NCBI GenBank assembly: GCA_028285495.1
Contig: JANQPB010000038.1
Span: 98,161-162,160 of the forward strand
Source: Acidimicrobiales bacterium
GTDB taxonomy: Bacteria > Actinomycetota > Acidimicrobiia > Acidimicrobiales > SZUA-35
Length of the DNA: 64,000 nt
Reading direction: 5' to 3'
Shown: positions 1-7,853 of the stretch, piece after piece
How positions within the stretch are numbered: the stretch's first letter is position 1
Layout of the letters: each line of letters opens with the position of its first letter
Translations under genes and position numbers: made by a program
Notes under the pieces: model-generated
Told to the model about the DNA's origin: nothing
Seen by the model: the letters and a program-made list of their open reading frames with translations, nothing else
Database searches by the model: none

Positions 1-405
1 CTGGCCAACCGGGCCGGTGAGGTGGTCGGCATCAACGCCTCGATCCGGACCGACGGCACCAGCAACACCAACGTCGGCATCGGCTTCGCCATCCCGATCG
101 ACACCGCCATCGGCGTCGCCAACCGGATCGAGTCGGGCGACTCGCTCGAGCCCGGTGTGCTCGGCGTCAGCGGCGAGGGCCAGGACGACGGGATCGGCGT
201 GCCGATCACCGAGGTGGTCGACGGCTCGGCCGCCGACGCCGCCGGGCTCGAGGTCGGTGATCGGGTCATCACCATCGACGGTGCCCCCGTCACCAACATC
301 GGCGAGGTCGTCGGCCTGGTCCAGTCCAACTTCGCCGGCGACGCCGTCGAGCTGCAGATTCTCCGGGACGGCCAGAACCTGACCCTCGAGGCCACGCTCG
401 ACTAA
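1..405 (+). CDS. HtrA/DegP-like serine protease, C-terminal part (5' truncated by window)
   Basis: The frame is already open at base 1, so the gene starts outside the window. The first ~35 residues (including GIGFAIPID) match the last strands of the trypsin-like fold of HtrA/DegP proteases. The catalytic GNSGG serine loop must lie to the left of the window. Residues ~50-130 form a PDZ domain, with a carboxylate-binding-type stretch, the usual GSAADAAGLEVGDRVITIDG loop and a terminal helix. The family degrades or refolds exported proteins, usually from the membrane or cell wall. The gene ends in TAA and is followed by a strong hairpin. The family call is secure; the membrane anchor and the catalytic residues cannot be checked here. 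Confidence 0.85.
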   Translation: MANRAGEVVGINASIRTDGTSNTNVGIGFAIPIDTAIGVANRIESGDSLEPGVLGVSGEGQDDGIGVPITEVVDGSAADAAGLEVGDRVITIDGAPVTNIGEVVGLVQSNFAGDAVELQILRDGQNLTLEATLD

Positions 406-465
406 CCGTCGCCGGCGGTCGCCTGGCCGGCCGCCGCCACCCCATCGCTCCTCCGCCGAGCCATA

Positions 466-496
466 CCGAGCCGGCCGCACCGTGCGGCCGGCTCGG
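466..496 (+). terminator. Strong GC hairpin downstream of the HtrA-like gene
   Basis: Two perfectly complementary 15-nt arms, 466-480 and 482-496, are followed by TTGGGGTGTTT. It lies 60 bp after the protease stop codon, as expected of an intrinsic terminator, although the T tract is weak. Confidence 0.6.
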
Positions 497-601
497 TTGG
501 GGTGTTTCACCCAAGCGACGAGGAACGGCCCGGATCGCTCGGCTACGGTCTGGACCCTCGGGTCGGTGGCCCGGCAGACTCTCGCGCAAGGCGGTGCGAT
601 G

Positions 602-2098
602 ATGAGCGATACCCAAGAACTCGATCTCGACGTGCTCCTGGCCGCCCGGTCGGGTGAGCTCGAGGCGATCTCCTCCCTCTACACCCACTACCGGGAGCGG
701 CTGATGACGCTGGCCGGCAACGCCGGCGCCGAGCAGCCCGTCCCGTTGGTCCAGAACGCCATCACGCAGGCACTCCTGGCGATCGAGCCGGACGGGTTCG
801 GCATCGAGGAGTTCGAGCGCGATCTGTTCGCCCGGGTGATGGCGGATCTGCTCGACACCGACGAGCTGGCCGGCGAGGCCGATCCGATCGACCTGGCCGA
901 CCCGGGCCTCGAGGCGGAGCCGGTCCCAGCCCCGCCCGCGATCCCGGCGCCGCCGGTCGATCCCGGATCCGGTCCCGAGGCGTCCCATCGAGCCGTCGTC
1001 GACGACGTCATCGATGATGAGCCGACGATCGTGTCCGCCTCGCTGGCCGCCGTCCCGGTCGCCGAGACGTCACCCACCCCGTCGAACGATCCGGACGGGC
1101 ACCCTGAGGCCGCCCTTGCCCTGGCCGCGGCGCCGGTGGCGGGTGGAACCCCGCTCGACACCGCCCAGGTGGTGACCTCCGAGCTCGACGACGGTGGCGC
1201 TGGCCTGGTCGTCCTCGACGACGGCCCCGGCGCCGGTCCTGGGCCCGTCGACTGGAACGAGCTGCCGACCCCTCCGGTCCTCGACGAACCCCGCCGGGCG
1301 ATGCTCCGCCGCTTCGGCGCCGGGCTCCTGGCCGGTGGGTGTGCCGCAGCCCTCGGTGTTGCCGGCTGGTTCCTGCTGACCGGCGACGACACCACGCCAT
1401 CGACCGGTGACGCGGCTCCCCTCCCGGCCCAGCTCAGCGACGATGCCGGCGACGCGCTCGACGCCGAGGACGGACCGGCGGCGCCACCGACCTCGGATGC
1501 CGAAGGCGAGCGCTCGGTGGTGACCGTCACCGCCGACCCCGGCTCGACGTCGGTCTCGGTGTCGACCACCGCCGGCTCCATCACCACCCCGACCAGCTCG
1601 TCGACCACGTCGAGCACCGCACCGACCACCGTCGAGACGTCGGTGACCACGAGCCAACCGTCGACCACCGCGACGGCCCCGGCGACGACCTCGACGACGG
1701 TCGAGCAGACCACCACCGAGCGCCAGACCACCACGACACGCCAGACGACCACGACCCGGGCCGAGGGTGACTACAGCGGGCAGACGTTGCGCGGTGAGGT
1801 GTTCAGCAACGGCGACTTCCGCGGCTACAGCTTCCGCAACGCCGTGCTGCGGAACGTGGTCTTCACCAGCGCGGACATCCGCGGTGTCGACTTCCGCGGC
1901 GCCCGGCTCGTCAATGTCCGGTTCACCGGCCTCGACATGTCCGGCGCCAACTTCCGCAACGCCGAGCTCGACAACGTCACCTTCGATCGAACCGACATCT
2001 CGGGCGTCGACTTCACCGGGGTCGACGCCGACGACACCGAGGTCGAGTGCTGCTGGTCGTCCGACAATCCCCCGATCAATCCCCCGGACGACGACTGA
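602..2098 (+). CDS. Membrane protein with sigma-region-2-like N-terminus and extracytoplasmic pentapeptide repeats
   Basis: About 498 residues in four parts. Residues ~5-80 (DVLLAARSGELEAISSLY and on) resemble sigma-factor region 2 but no region 4 follows. A long acidic, Pro/Ala-rich linker comes next. One transmembrane helix lies at ~236-261 (GAGLLAGGCAAALGVAGWFL) after an Arg-rich flank. A Thr/Ser-rich stretch at ~313-388 looks like a cell-wall-spanning spacer. The C-terminus (~389-483) is a run of pentapeptide repeats (FRGYS FRNAV LRNVV type) ending with CC and Asn/Pro/Asp residues. By topology the sigma-like part is cytoplasmic and the pentapeptide solenoid is outside. The start follows AAGGCGG (588-594); ATG at 599 and at 602 are both possible. 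Function unknown; a membrane signalling role is inference. Confidence 0.75.
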   Translation: MSDTQELDLDVLLAARSGELEAISSLYTHYRERLMTLAGNAGAEQPVPLVQNAITQALLAIEPDGFGIEEFERDLFARVMADLLDTDELAGEADPIDLADPGLEAEPVPAPPAIPAPPVDPGSGPEASHRAVVDDVIDDEPTIVSASLAAVPVAETSPTPSNDPDGHPEAALALAAAPVAGGTPLDTAQVVTSELDDGGAGLVVLDDGPGAGPGPVDWNELPTPPVLDEPRRAMLRRFGAGLLAGGCAAALGVAGWFLLTGDDTTPSTGDAAPLPAQLSDDAGDALDAEDGPAAPPTSDAEGERSVVTVTADPGSTSVSVSTTAGSITTPTSSSTTSSTAPTTVETSVTTSQPSTTATAPATTSTTVEQTTTERQTTTTRQTTTTRAEGDYSGQTLRGEVFSNGDFRGYSFRNAVLRNVVFTSADIRGVDFRGARLVNVRFTGLDMSGANFRNAELDNVTFDRTDISGVDFTGVDADDTEVECCWSSDNPPINPPDDD

Positions 2099-2187
2099 TC
2101 GGGTTGCGTCGGTCCGCCGGGCGCGACGCCACACGCAGCACGCCGTCGAAGGTGCGGGTGCCGGCGGAGCCGTGTCAACATGCGGGC

Positions 2188-3447
2188 ATGAGCGACGATC
2201 AGGCTGCGGTGCAGGCCGAGGCGAGCGAGTGGTTCGAGCAGCACTGGGATCCCAGGATGCCGCTGGGGGAGTGGTGGGAGCTGCTGGCCGGGGCCGGCCT
2301 GGCCTTCCCGTCGTGGCCGGAGGGCTTCGGCGGTCTGGGCCTGCCGCCGGCGTTGGCCAAGGCCGCCATCCGGGCCCGGCGCGAGGCCGGCGCCTTCGGC
2401 CCGCCGAACGGGATCGCCACGTTCCTCACCGCGCCGACGCTGCTGACCTACGGCACCGCCGAGCAGCAGCGACGGTACATGCCCGGCATCGTGAGCGGCC
2501 GTGACATCTGGTGTCAGTTGTTCTCCGAGCCCGGCTCGGGGTCCGACATGGCCAGCCTCGCCACCCGAGCCGAGCTCGACGGCGACGAGTGGGTCATCAA
2601 CGGCCAGAAGGTCTGGAACTCCGGGGCCCAGCATGCGCGCTACGGGATCCTGATCGCCCGCACCGACCCCGAGCAGCCGAAGCACGGCGGGATCACGTAC
2701 TTCCTGATCGACATGACCCAGCCGGGCGTCGAGGTGCGACCGCTCCGCGAGATGACCGGCGATGCGGCGTTCAACGAGGTGTTCTTCTCCGACGCCAGGG
2801 TGTCCGACGCCGATCGGCTGGGGGAGCGGGGCGCCGGCTGGCGGGTGGCGATGACGACGCTGTCCCACGAGCGCGATCCGGAGAACGAGGGCTCGGGCTC
2901 CGGGGGAGGTGCGGCGTTCGGCTCGGTCGACCTGTCGCTGCCGGTCGAGGAGTACGCCCGCCAGGTCGAGGAGCAGATCGACGGCTTCTCGCTGGCGATG
3001 TCGGGCGAGGCGGGATCGGTGCTCGAGCGCATCGTCGACGACCGCCGGTCGGCCGACGATCCGGTGATGCGGCAGCGGTTGGCGGAGCTGACGTCGCTGC
3101 GACGCAACGCCAGGCTGTCTGGCCAGCGGGCGGCGGCGGCGGTCAAGGCCGGCGGTCAGCCCGGCCCCGAGGTCTCGACCCTGAAGCTGCTCGGCTCGGA
3201 GATGGCCCGCCGAACCCGCGACCTCGGCCTCGAGGCCATGGGGCCGGACGGCATGCTGTGGGGTGACGACGCCCCCGAGCGCGGCCTGTTCCACGCCTAC
3301 GGCATGTTCACTCCGGCACTGTCGATCGCCGGCGGAACCGACGAGGTGCAGCGCAACATCATCGGTGAGCGGGTGCTCGGCCTGCCCCGTGAGCCGGGTG
3401 AGCAGGAGCTGCGCAGCAAGCCCTGGTCGGAGCTCGATCGGGGCTGA
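2188..3447 (+). CDS. Acyl-CoA dehydrogenase family protein
   Basis: 419 residues, a normal length for the family. These flavoenzymes introduce the alpha-beta double bond in acyl-CoA thioesters and pass electrons to ETF. Visible features are the helical N-terminal domain (WPEGFGGLGLPPALAK), the FAD/substrate signature SEPGSGSDMASLATRA at residues ~114-129, the WVINGQKVWNSGA strand, and the C-terminal helical bundle with the GGTDEVQRNIIGERVLGLPR motif that contacts FAD. The start is chosen at ATG 2188, where family similarity begins. CAACAT lies six bases upstream, so the mRNA may be leaderless. It stands alone between unrelated genes. The acyl substrate cannot be read from sequence. Confidence 0.9.
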   Translation: MSDDQAAVQAEASEWFEQHWDPRMPLGEWWELLAGAGLAFPSWPEGFGGLGLPPALAKAAIRARREAGAFGPPNGIATFLTAPTLLTYGTAEQQRRYMPGIVSGRDIWCQLFSEPGSGSDMASLATRAELDGDEWVINGQKVWNSGAQHARYGILIARTDPEQPKHGGITYFLIDMTQPGVEVRPLREMTGDAAFNEVFFSDARVSDADRLGERGAGWRVAMTTLSHERDPENEGSGSGGGAAFGSVDLSLPVEEYARQVEEQIDGFSLAMSGEAGSVLERIVDDRRSADDPVMRQRLAELTSLRRNARLSGQRAAAAVKAGGQPGPEVSTLKLLGSEMARRTRDLGLEAMGPDGMLWGDDAPERGLFHAYGMFTPALSIAGGTDEVQRNIIGERVLGLPREPGEQELRSKPWSELDRG

Positions 3448-3565
3448 GCACCACCTCGTTGGGACCAACGACCCTGCTCGCTCAACCACCCTCCGGTCTG
3501 CGCCGAAGCTGAGGTTCGAGACCGGGCGAGCGCCGGTCATCGAGCGGACTCTTGGGGCTGCCAAC

Positions 3566-5509
3566 ATGTCGGTGTTCAGACGTATCCCGCTGCGGATCAA
3601 GCTGCTGGTGGTCATGGTGGTGCCGATGGTCGGGGCGTCGGTGTTCGCCACCGGCACGGTGTCGAGCCGGTTGGCCGAGGCCGGGCAGGCCGAGACGGTC
3701 GAGCTGTTGGCCGAGCTGAGCGTGCACGCCGGCGACCTGCTGCACGAGACCCAGAAGGAGCGGGGGTCCACGGCGCTGTACCTCTCGTCCGGTGGGACCC
3801 AGTTCGTCGATGAGCTCCCGGCCCAGCAGGCGACGACCGACGGGCCTCGCTTCGAGCTGATCGACTTCGTCGACGCCAACGCGGCCGACCTGCCTGACGA
3901 GGTGCTGGGCGGGTTGCAGCCGGCGCTCGACGCCCTCGGCGAGATCGAGGGCCGCCGGGAGCGGGCCATCGCCCTCGACGGCGAGCTGCCCGAGTTCATC
4001 GGTTGGTACACGGCGATGAACGCCGATCTGTTGACGTCGATCGCGTTGATGGCGACCGAGAGCCCGGACGAGCGGGTGGCGATCGACTCCGCCGCCTACG
4101 TGTCGTTCCTGAACGCCAAGGAGCGGGCCGGGCTCGAGCGGGCGCAGCTGTCCGCGGCGTTCGCCACCGACCGGTTCGCCCCCGGGCAGCTGGCCACCGT
4201 GGTGTCGCTCGTGTCGGCCCAGACGTCGTTCCTCGACCTGTTCGAGGCGCTTGCTGCGCCCGAGGTGCTGGCCTTCCACGTCGAGCGTCAGTCGGCCCCA
4301 GCGGTCGAGGAGACGGTCAGGCTGGAGCGGCTGGCGATCGACAACGGCGTCGGCGGCTTCGGGGTCGACCCGACGGTGTGGTTCGACACGATCACCCAGC
4401 GGATCAACCTGCTGAAGGAGGTGGAGGACTTCCAGGCCGCCCGCATCACCGCCACCAGCGCGACCATCGCCGCCGACGCTCGACGCGCGGCCACCGGGTC
4501 GATCGTGGTCGGGGTCCTGGTGCTGCTGGTGACGGTGGCCGTCGGCGGTGCCACCGTCTGGGCGCTGGCCACCGACATCGGCTCGATCTCCCGGTCCGCC
4601 ACGCGCATCGCCGACGGCGAGCTGAGCCTCGAGCCGCTCGAGGTCGGAACCCGAGACGAGCTCGGCCGGCTCCGGGAGTCGTTCAACCAGATGACCGCCT
4701 CGCTGAACCTCATGGTCGATGGGCTGCGCCAGTCCTCGGACTCGCTGAACAACTCGTCGAACGAACTGATCGGGCTGTTCGAGCAGGTGAGCGAGACCGC
4801 GACCGAGTCGGCGGAGATCGTCGGTTCGGCCGCCGACGCCAGTGGCCGGTTGGCCCAGACGATGTCGTCGGTGTCGTCGTCGGTCGAGGAGATGAACGCA
4901 ACGATCAGCGAGATCGCCGGCAGCGCGCAGCGGGCGTCTGCCGGGACCGGTCGGGCGGTCGACCGGGTCGAGCAGACCATGAAGACGATCGGCGATCTGG
5001 GCGAGTCGAGCGAGCAGATCGGCGCGGTGATCGACATGATCAACGACATCGCCGAGCAGACCAACCTGCTCGCGCTCAACGCCACCATCGAGGCGGCTCG
5101 GGCCGGCGACGAGGGCAAGGGCTTCGCGGTCGTCGCCAACGAGGTGAAGATGCTGGCGGCCAAGACCAGCGACGCCACCACCGAGATCACCGAGCGAATT
5201 CAGGTGATCCAGGAGGAGGTCGGGCGGGCCGTGACCGGCAACGACGAGGTGGCCGAGATCATCTCCGAGATCAATGACGTCTCGGGGACGATCGCCGCGG
5301 CGGTCGAGGAGCAGTCGGTGTCGATGGCGGAGATCTCCAAGTCGATCGACAACACCGCCATCGCCACCACCCAGATCAGCGAATCGATCGAGCAGGTCGC
5401 CGCCGGCGCTCAGCAGTCACGCCAGGCGAGCGAGACGTCGCGGGAGACCGCCGACCGCATGGGCACCCTCGCCGCCGACCTCGACGAGCTCGTCAGCACC
5501 TACCGCTAG
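3566..5509 (+). CDS. Methyl-accepting chemotaxis protein with nitrate/nitrite-sensing (NIT) domain
   Basis: 647 residues. TM1 is at ~12-32. The extracytoplasmic helical domain (~35-300) starts with the NIT hallmark HETQKERGSTALYLSSGG. TM2 is at ~312-338, followed by a HAMP linker (GELSLEPLEVGTRDELGRL) and a long cytoplasmic coiled coil. The signalling tip IAEQTNLLALNATIEAARAG and the following GKGFAVVANEVKMLA are intact. NIT domains are proposed to sense nitrate or nitrite. No cheA, cheW or cheR gene is nearby, so it is an orphan receptor here. The start is ATG 3566, just before the first membrane helix; longer upstream reading is not supported. A hairpin follows the stop. Confidence 0.92.
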   Translation: MSVFRRIPLRIKLLVVMVVPMVGASVFATGTVSSRLAEAGQAETVELLAELSVHAGDLLHETQKERGSTALYLSSGGTQFVDELPAQQATTDGPRFELIDFVDANAADLPDEVLGGLQPALDALGEIEGRRERAIALDGELPEFIGWYTAMNADLLTSIALMATESPDERVAIDSAAYVSFLNAKERAGLERAQLSAAFATDRFAPGQLATVVSLVSAQTSFLDLFEALAAPEVLAFHVERQSAPAVEETVRLERLAIDNGVGGFGVDPTVWFDTITQRINLLKEVEDFQAARITATSATIAADARRAATGSIVVGVLVLLVTVAVGGATVWALATDIGSISRSATRIADGELSLEPLEVGTRDELGRLRESFNQMTASLNLMVDGLRQSSDSLNNSSNELIGLFEQVSETATESAEIVGSAADASGRLAQTMSSVSSSVEEMNATISEIAGSAQRASAGTGRAVDRVEQTMKTIGDLGESSEQIGAVIDMINDIAEQTNLLALNATIEAARAGDEGKGFAVVANEVKMLAAKTSDATTEITERIQVIQEEVGRAVTGNDEVAEIISEINDVSGTIAAAVEEQSVSMAEISKSIDNTAIATTQISESIEQVAAGAQQSRQASETSRETADRMGTLAADLDELVSTYR

Positions 5510-5524
5510 GTTGCGATCGACGGT

Positions 5525-5552
5525 CGAGCGGGCGGGCCGCCCGGCCCGCTCG
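5525..5552 (+). terminator. Hairpin after the chemoreceptor gene
   Basis: CGAGCGGGC (5525-5533) pairs with GCCCGCTCG (5544-5552), with a further GGGC/GCCC pairing inside the loop. It lies 16 bp after the chemoreceptor stop. There is no real T tract. Confidence 0.5.
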
Positions 5553-5624
5553 GCCCCGCCATTCTGACGGTCGATCTGGCCGTTTCGGGCAGTCCGCCGT
5601 CAGAACCGGCGTCGACCGGTGACA

Positions 5625-5840
5625 TCAGGTCGGATCCGGATCGAACTCACCGTTGCGTACCCCACCGATGAACGCGCGGTACTCGCCATCGTCGAAGCGC
5701 AGCTCGGTACCGTTTCGCTTCGAGCGGAAGATGATGTCGCCGGTCTCGGGATCGCGGAAGACGACGATGGCACCGTTCGATCCGCGTACGCGCTCGCTGC
5801 GGAGCTCTTCCAGGAAGACGCGCCACTCCGCCGTGGTCAC
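5625..5840 (-). CDS. DUF397 family protein (distal ORF of an XRE-DUF397 locus)
   Basis: 71 residues from a GTG start. The second half (VVFRDPETGDIIFRSKRNG ... YRAFIGGVRNGEFD) has the DUF397 layout: an RD-containing strand, then an aromatic-rich helix ending in NGEFD. Its first residues TTAEWRVFLEEL also look like the C-terminal helix of a DUF397 domain, which would complete the upstream ORF (5857-6024) if one base were skipped. DUF397 proteins are small actinobacterial partners of XRE/DUF5753 regulators, as in BldB and WhiJ-type pairs of Streptomyces, and the XRE gene lies just upstream on the same strand. Either two small genes or one gene split by a frameshift. Confidence 0.7.
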   Translation of the reverse strand: MTTAEWRVFLEELRSERVRGSNGAIVVFRDPETGDIIFRSKRNGTELRFDDGEYRAFIGGVRNGEFDPDPT

Positions 5841-5856
5841 GTCGATCGTGGCGAAG

Positions 5857-6024
5857 TCAGTCCCGATCGGGGAAGGCTACCTGCTTGCTGTCGCGGACCG
5901 ACACGCCGTCGGGCCCGAGCCGCACCTCGACACAGTTGCCGTTCATGCAGCGCTTCGCGCGGATCCATGTACCTGCACCCGGCGGCGCGATTTGGCGCAA
6001 ACCGGACTTGCCCACAGTCGTCAT
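5857..6024 (-). CDS. DUF397-like protein, N-terminal half
   Basis: 55 residues from ATG 6024, with GGAG about 11 bases upstream. The core WIRAKRCMNGNCVEVRLG followed by VSVRDSK is the typical first half of DUF397 (W-K/R-x-S, CVEV, VRDSK). A normal family member continues into an L-x-F-T-x-x-E-W helix, but here TGA follows VAFPDRD. The missing helix (TTAEWRVFLEEL) is found immediately downstream in the +1 frame, at the start of the neighbouring ORF. This suggests a frameshift mutation, a sequencing error, or separate genes that arose by splitting. The XRE/DUF5753 regulator is 193 bp upstream on the same strand. Confidence 0.6.
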   Translation of the reverse strand: MTTVGKSGLRQIAPPGAGTWIRAKRCMNGNCVEVRLGPDGVSVRDSKQVAFPDRD

Positions 6025-6217
6025 TGACCGACCAGCTCCGTCGTCGGATGGAGGCAGCCACAACCCTCGAGCTGTGAACACGGACAACCTGGATGAAGGA
6101 GCCTGCGGCTACCCGATGTGTTCTGTCAGGAGAACGCACTCGCAAGCTCGGACGAAATTGGTATATCAGGCTGGCCGGGAATTCGCACTGGTTTGAGCGT
6201 TTCGTAAACCTGCCGAC

Positions 6218-7081
6218 CTACACCTTTCGTTGGAGATCTTCCATGAGGCCTTCGATGAGCTCGCCCGATGACCCGGCGTCGAGTGCGCGACCCATTGCCT
6301 GCGCCCATGCGAAGTCGAGCCGTTGGAAGCTCTCCTCGTCGGCCTCGACGTAGCCAAGCAGTTGAACCCCTTCCTGCCACGCGGTCGCCGGCAGGTGCTG
6401 GCTGGCATACTCGAGGAAGAGGACGTTCGCCGAACTCAAGATGGCTCCCGGGTTCACCTCGAACGGCAGAACCCGAATAGATATTCGGTTCTCGCCGACG
6501 AGCGCCGTGTGCACCGAGCGGAGCTGCTCGAGCTGTGTCGCCTCGCCGTCCACCTGTTGACGCAGGACGGCCTCGGAGACGAGCAAGTCGAATTCCCGCT
6601 GGTCCGAACTGAAGAGTTCCTGCTGTCGGCGATTGCGCACGGCGGACATCTGGTCGACCTCGACCGGGCTGAATCCGGGGTCGGTGGCCAGGACCGCCCG
6701 CGAGTACGGCTCGATCTGCAGGGCCCCCGGCATGATCTGGGAGGTGTAGGCCCGGATGCGGACAGCACCGGCTTCCATGCCGTAGAAGCGCTTGTGGTCG
6801 GCCGTGAGCGACGGGTACTCGTCCCACCAGCCGCGTTTGCGGGAGTCTTCGCGCAACTGGAGCAGTTCGGACTGGTCCCGGTCGGCGAAGTCGAACAGGT
6901 CGAACAGCAGGCGGAGCTTGTCCTCGGCGATCAGCGTGCGGTCGTTCTCGACCGCGCTCCAGTAGTTCCGGGTGAAGCCGAGCGCATCGGTGACGCTCTT
7001 GACGTCGATGCCCAGCTCCTTGCGGCGGGTGGCCAGGCGGCGCGACAGCTCCCATCGGGCGACGACGGGTGACGGGGCCAA
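6218..7081 (-). CDS. XRE-family transcriptional regulator with DUF5753 domain
   Basis: 287 residues. The N-terminal helix-turn-helix (LSRRLATRRKELGIDVKSV ... RNYWSAVENDRT) covers ~12-65. The rest is the DUF5753 sensor-like domain, recognised by WWDEYPSL, the YTSQIMPGALQIEPYSRAVL stretch and the IRVLPFEVNPG strand. The start is TTG 7081, supported by AAGGAGG six bases upstream. In actinobacteria these regulators form two-gene modules with DUF397 proteins, and two DUF397 ORFs follow on the same strand. The module class affects development or antibiotic production in Streptomyces; its role in this organism is unknown. Confidence 0.9.
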   Translation of the reverse strand: MAPSPVVARWELSRRLATRRKELGIDVKSVTDALGFTRNYWSAVENDRTLIAEDKLRLLFDLFDFADRDQSELLQLREDSRKRGWWDEYPSLTADHKRFYGMEAGAVRIRAYTSQIMPGALQIEPYSRAVLATDPGFSPVEVDQMSAVRNRRQQELFSSDQREFDLLVSEAVLRQQVDGEATQLEQLRSVHTALVGENRISIRVLPFEVNPGAILSSANVLFLEYASQHLPATAWQEGVQLLGYVEADEESFQRLDFAWAQAMGRALDAGSSGELIEGLMEDLQRKV

Positions 7082-7154
7082 CGACCACCTCCTTTCCCCC
7101 GGCGTGGGGCCGCAGTGGGTTTCGTCATGAACGAGGTTGGCGCAGTGTAGCGAC

Positions 7155-7171
7155 GGTCACTTACGGTAACC
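7155..7171. promoter_or_regulatory. Possible operator upstream of the XRE regulator
   Basis: GGTCAC-N5-GTAACC, an imperfect inverted repeat with 5 of 6 positions paired, lies 74 bp upstream of the TTG start in the divergent intergenic region 7082-7329. Nothing else is recognisable there. It is short and may be chance. Confidence 0.25.
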
Positions 7172-7329
7172 AGTCGCCCCTCACCAGACCCGGATTGGCC
7201 ACCGAACGTGGGCTCCGGCGCCGGGCGTTGCCGGTCGGTGTTACAACCTCGACGAGCGGTATCTGAGGCCCCTCCTCGCAACGTCCTTGAGATGCCTCGG
7301 TCGTTCCGGCCGGGGAAGGAGGGACCAGC

Positions 7330-7764
7330 ATGCCTCGGCCACCACAGCGCCGGCTGAACGAACGCGCCCACGTCGACGTCGCCATCAGTGGTTGGGCCGG
7401 CGCCGAACCCGGCGCCGGCCTCGAGACCGGCTTCGACGACGACCTCAACGCCCAGCTCAACGCCAGCAACCGGATCCGACGGGACCGTCGCCGACCGGCC
7501 GACCACGATCGGATGAGCGATTGGCAGCCACCGGCGCCACGGCCGCGCCTCCGCGGTTGGTCGCTCCTCTTCGTCACCGCGGCCAATCTCACCCTGGTGC
7601 TCAGCGTCACCGTCGTCGGCCTGTCGCTGGTCGGTGTCGTCGCCTGTGCCTCGCTGGCCGTCGTCAGTTGGATCCTCGTGCTGGCCGAAGCCCTGTCGCT
7701 CCGCCGGCTCTACGGCCCAGCCGACCCCGGCCTCGACGTCGACCTCCGCCTGGACCTCGACTGA
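7330..7764 (+). CDS. Hypothetical membrane protein
   Basis: 144 residues, family not recognised. The first ~85 are polar and charged (Arg- and Asp-rich). Two closely spaced hydrophobic segments follow (LLFVTAANLTLVLSVTVVGL and VGVVACASLAVVSWILVLAE), then an Asp/Leu-rich tail. It is probably a small two-helix inner-membrane protein with a cytoplasmic N-terminus. The start is well supported: AAGGAGGG at 7316-7323 sits six bases before ATG 7330. It is divergent from the XRE regulator; a functional link is not shown. Confidence 0.7.
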   Translation: MPRPPQRRLNERAHVDVAISGWAGAEPGAGLETGFDDDLNAQLNASNRIRRDRRRPADHDRMSDWQPPAPRPRLRGWSLLFVTAANLTLVLSVTVVGLSLVGVVACASLAVVSWILVLAEALSLRRLYGPADPGLDVDLRLDLD

Positions 7765-7853
7765 TCGGGGCCGGTCTGGCCGACGCCGACACCCGATCGA
7801 CCACGCAGCCGACCAGCCGGTCGACCAGGCGACCGGTCGGACACCGCAGCCGA

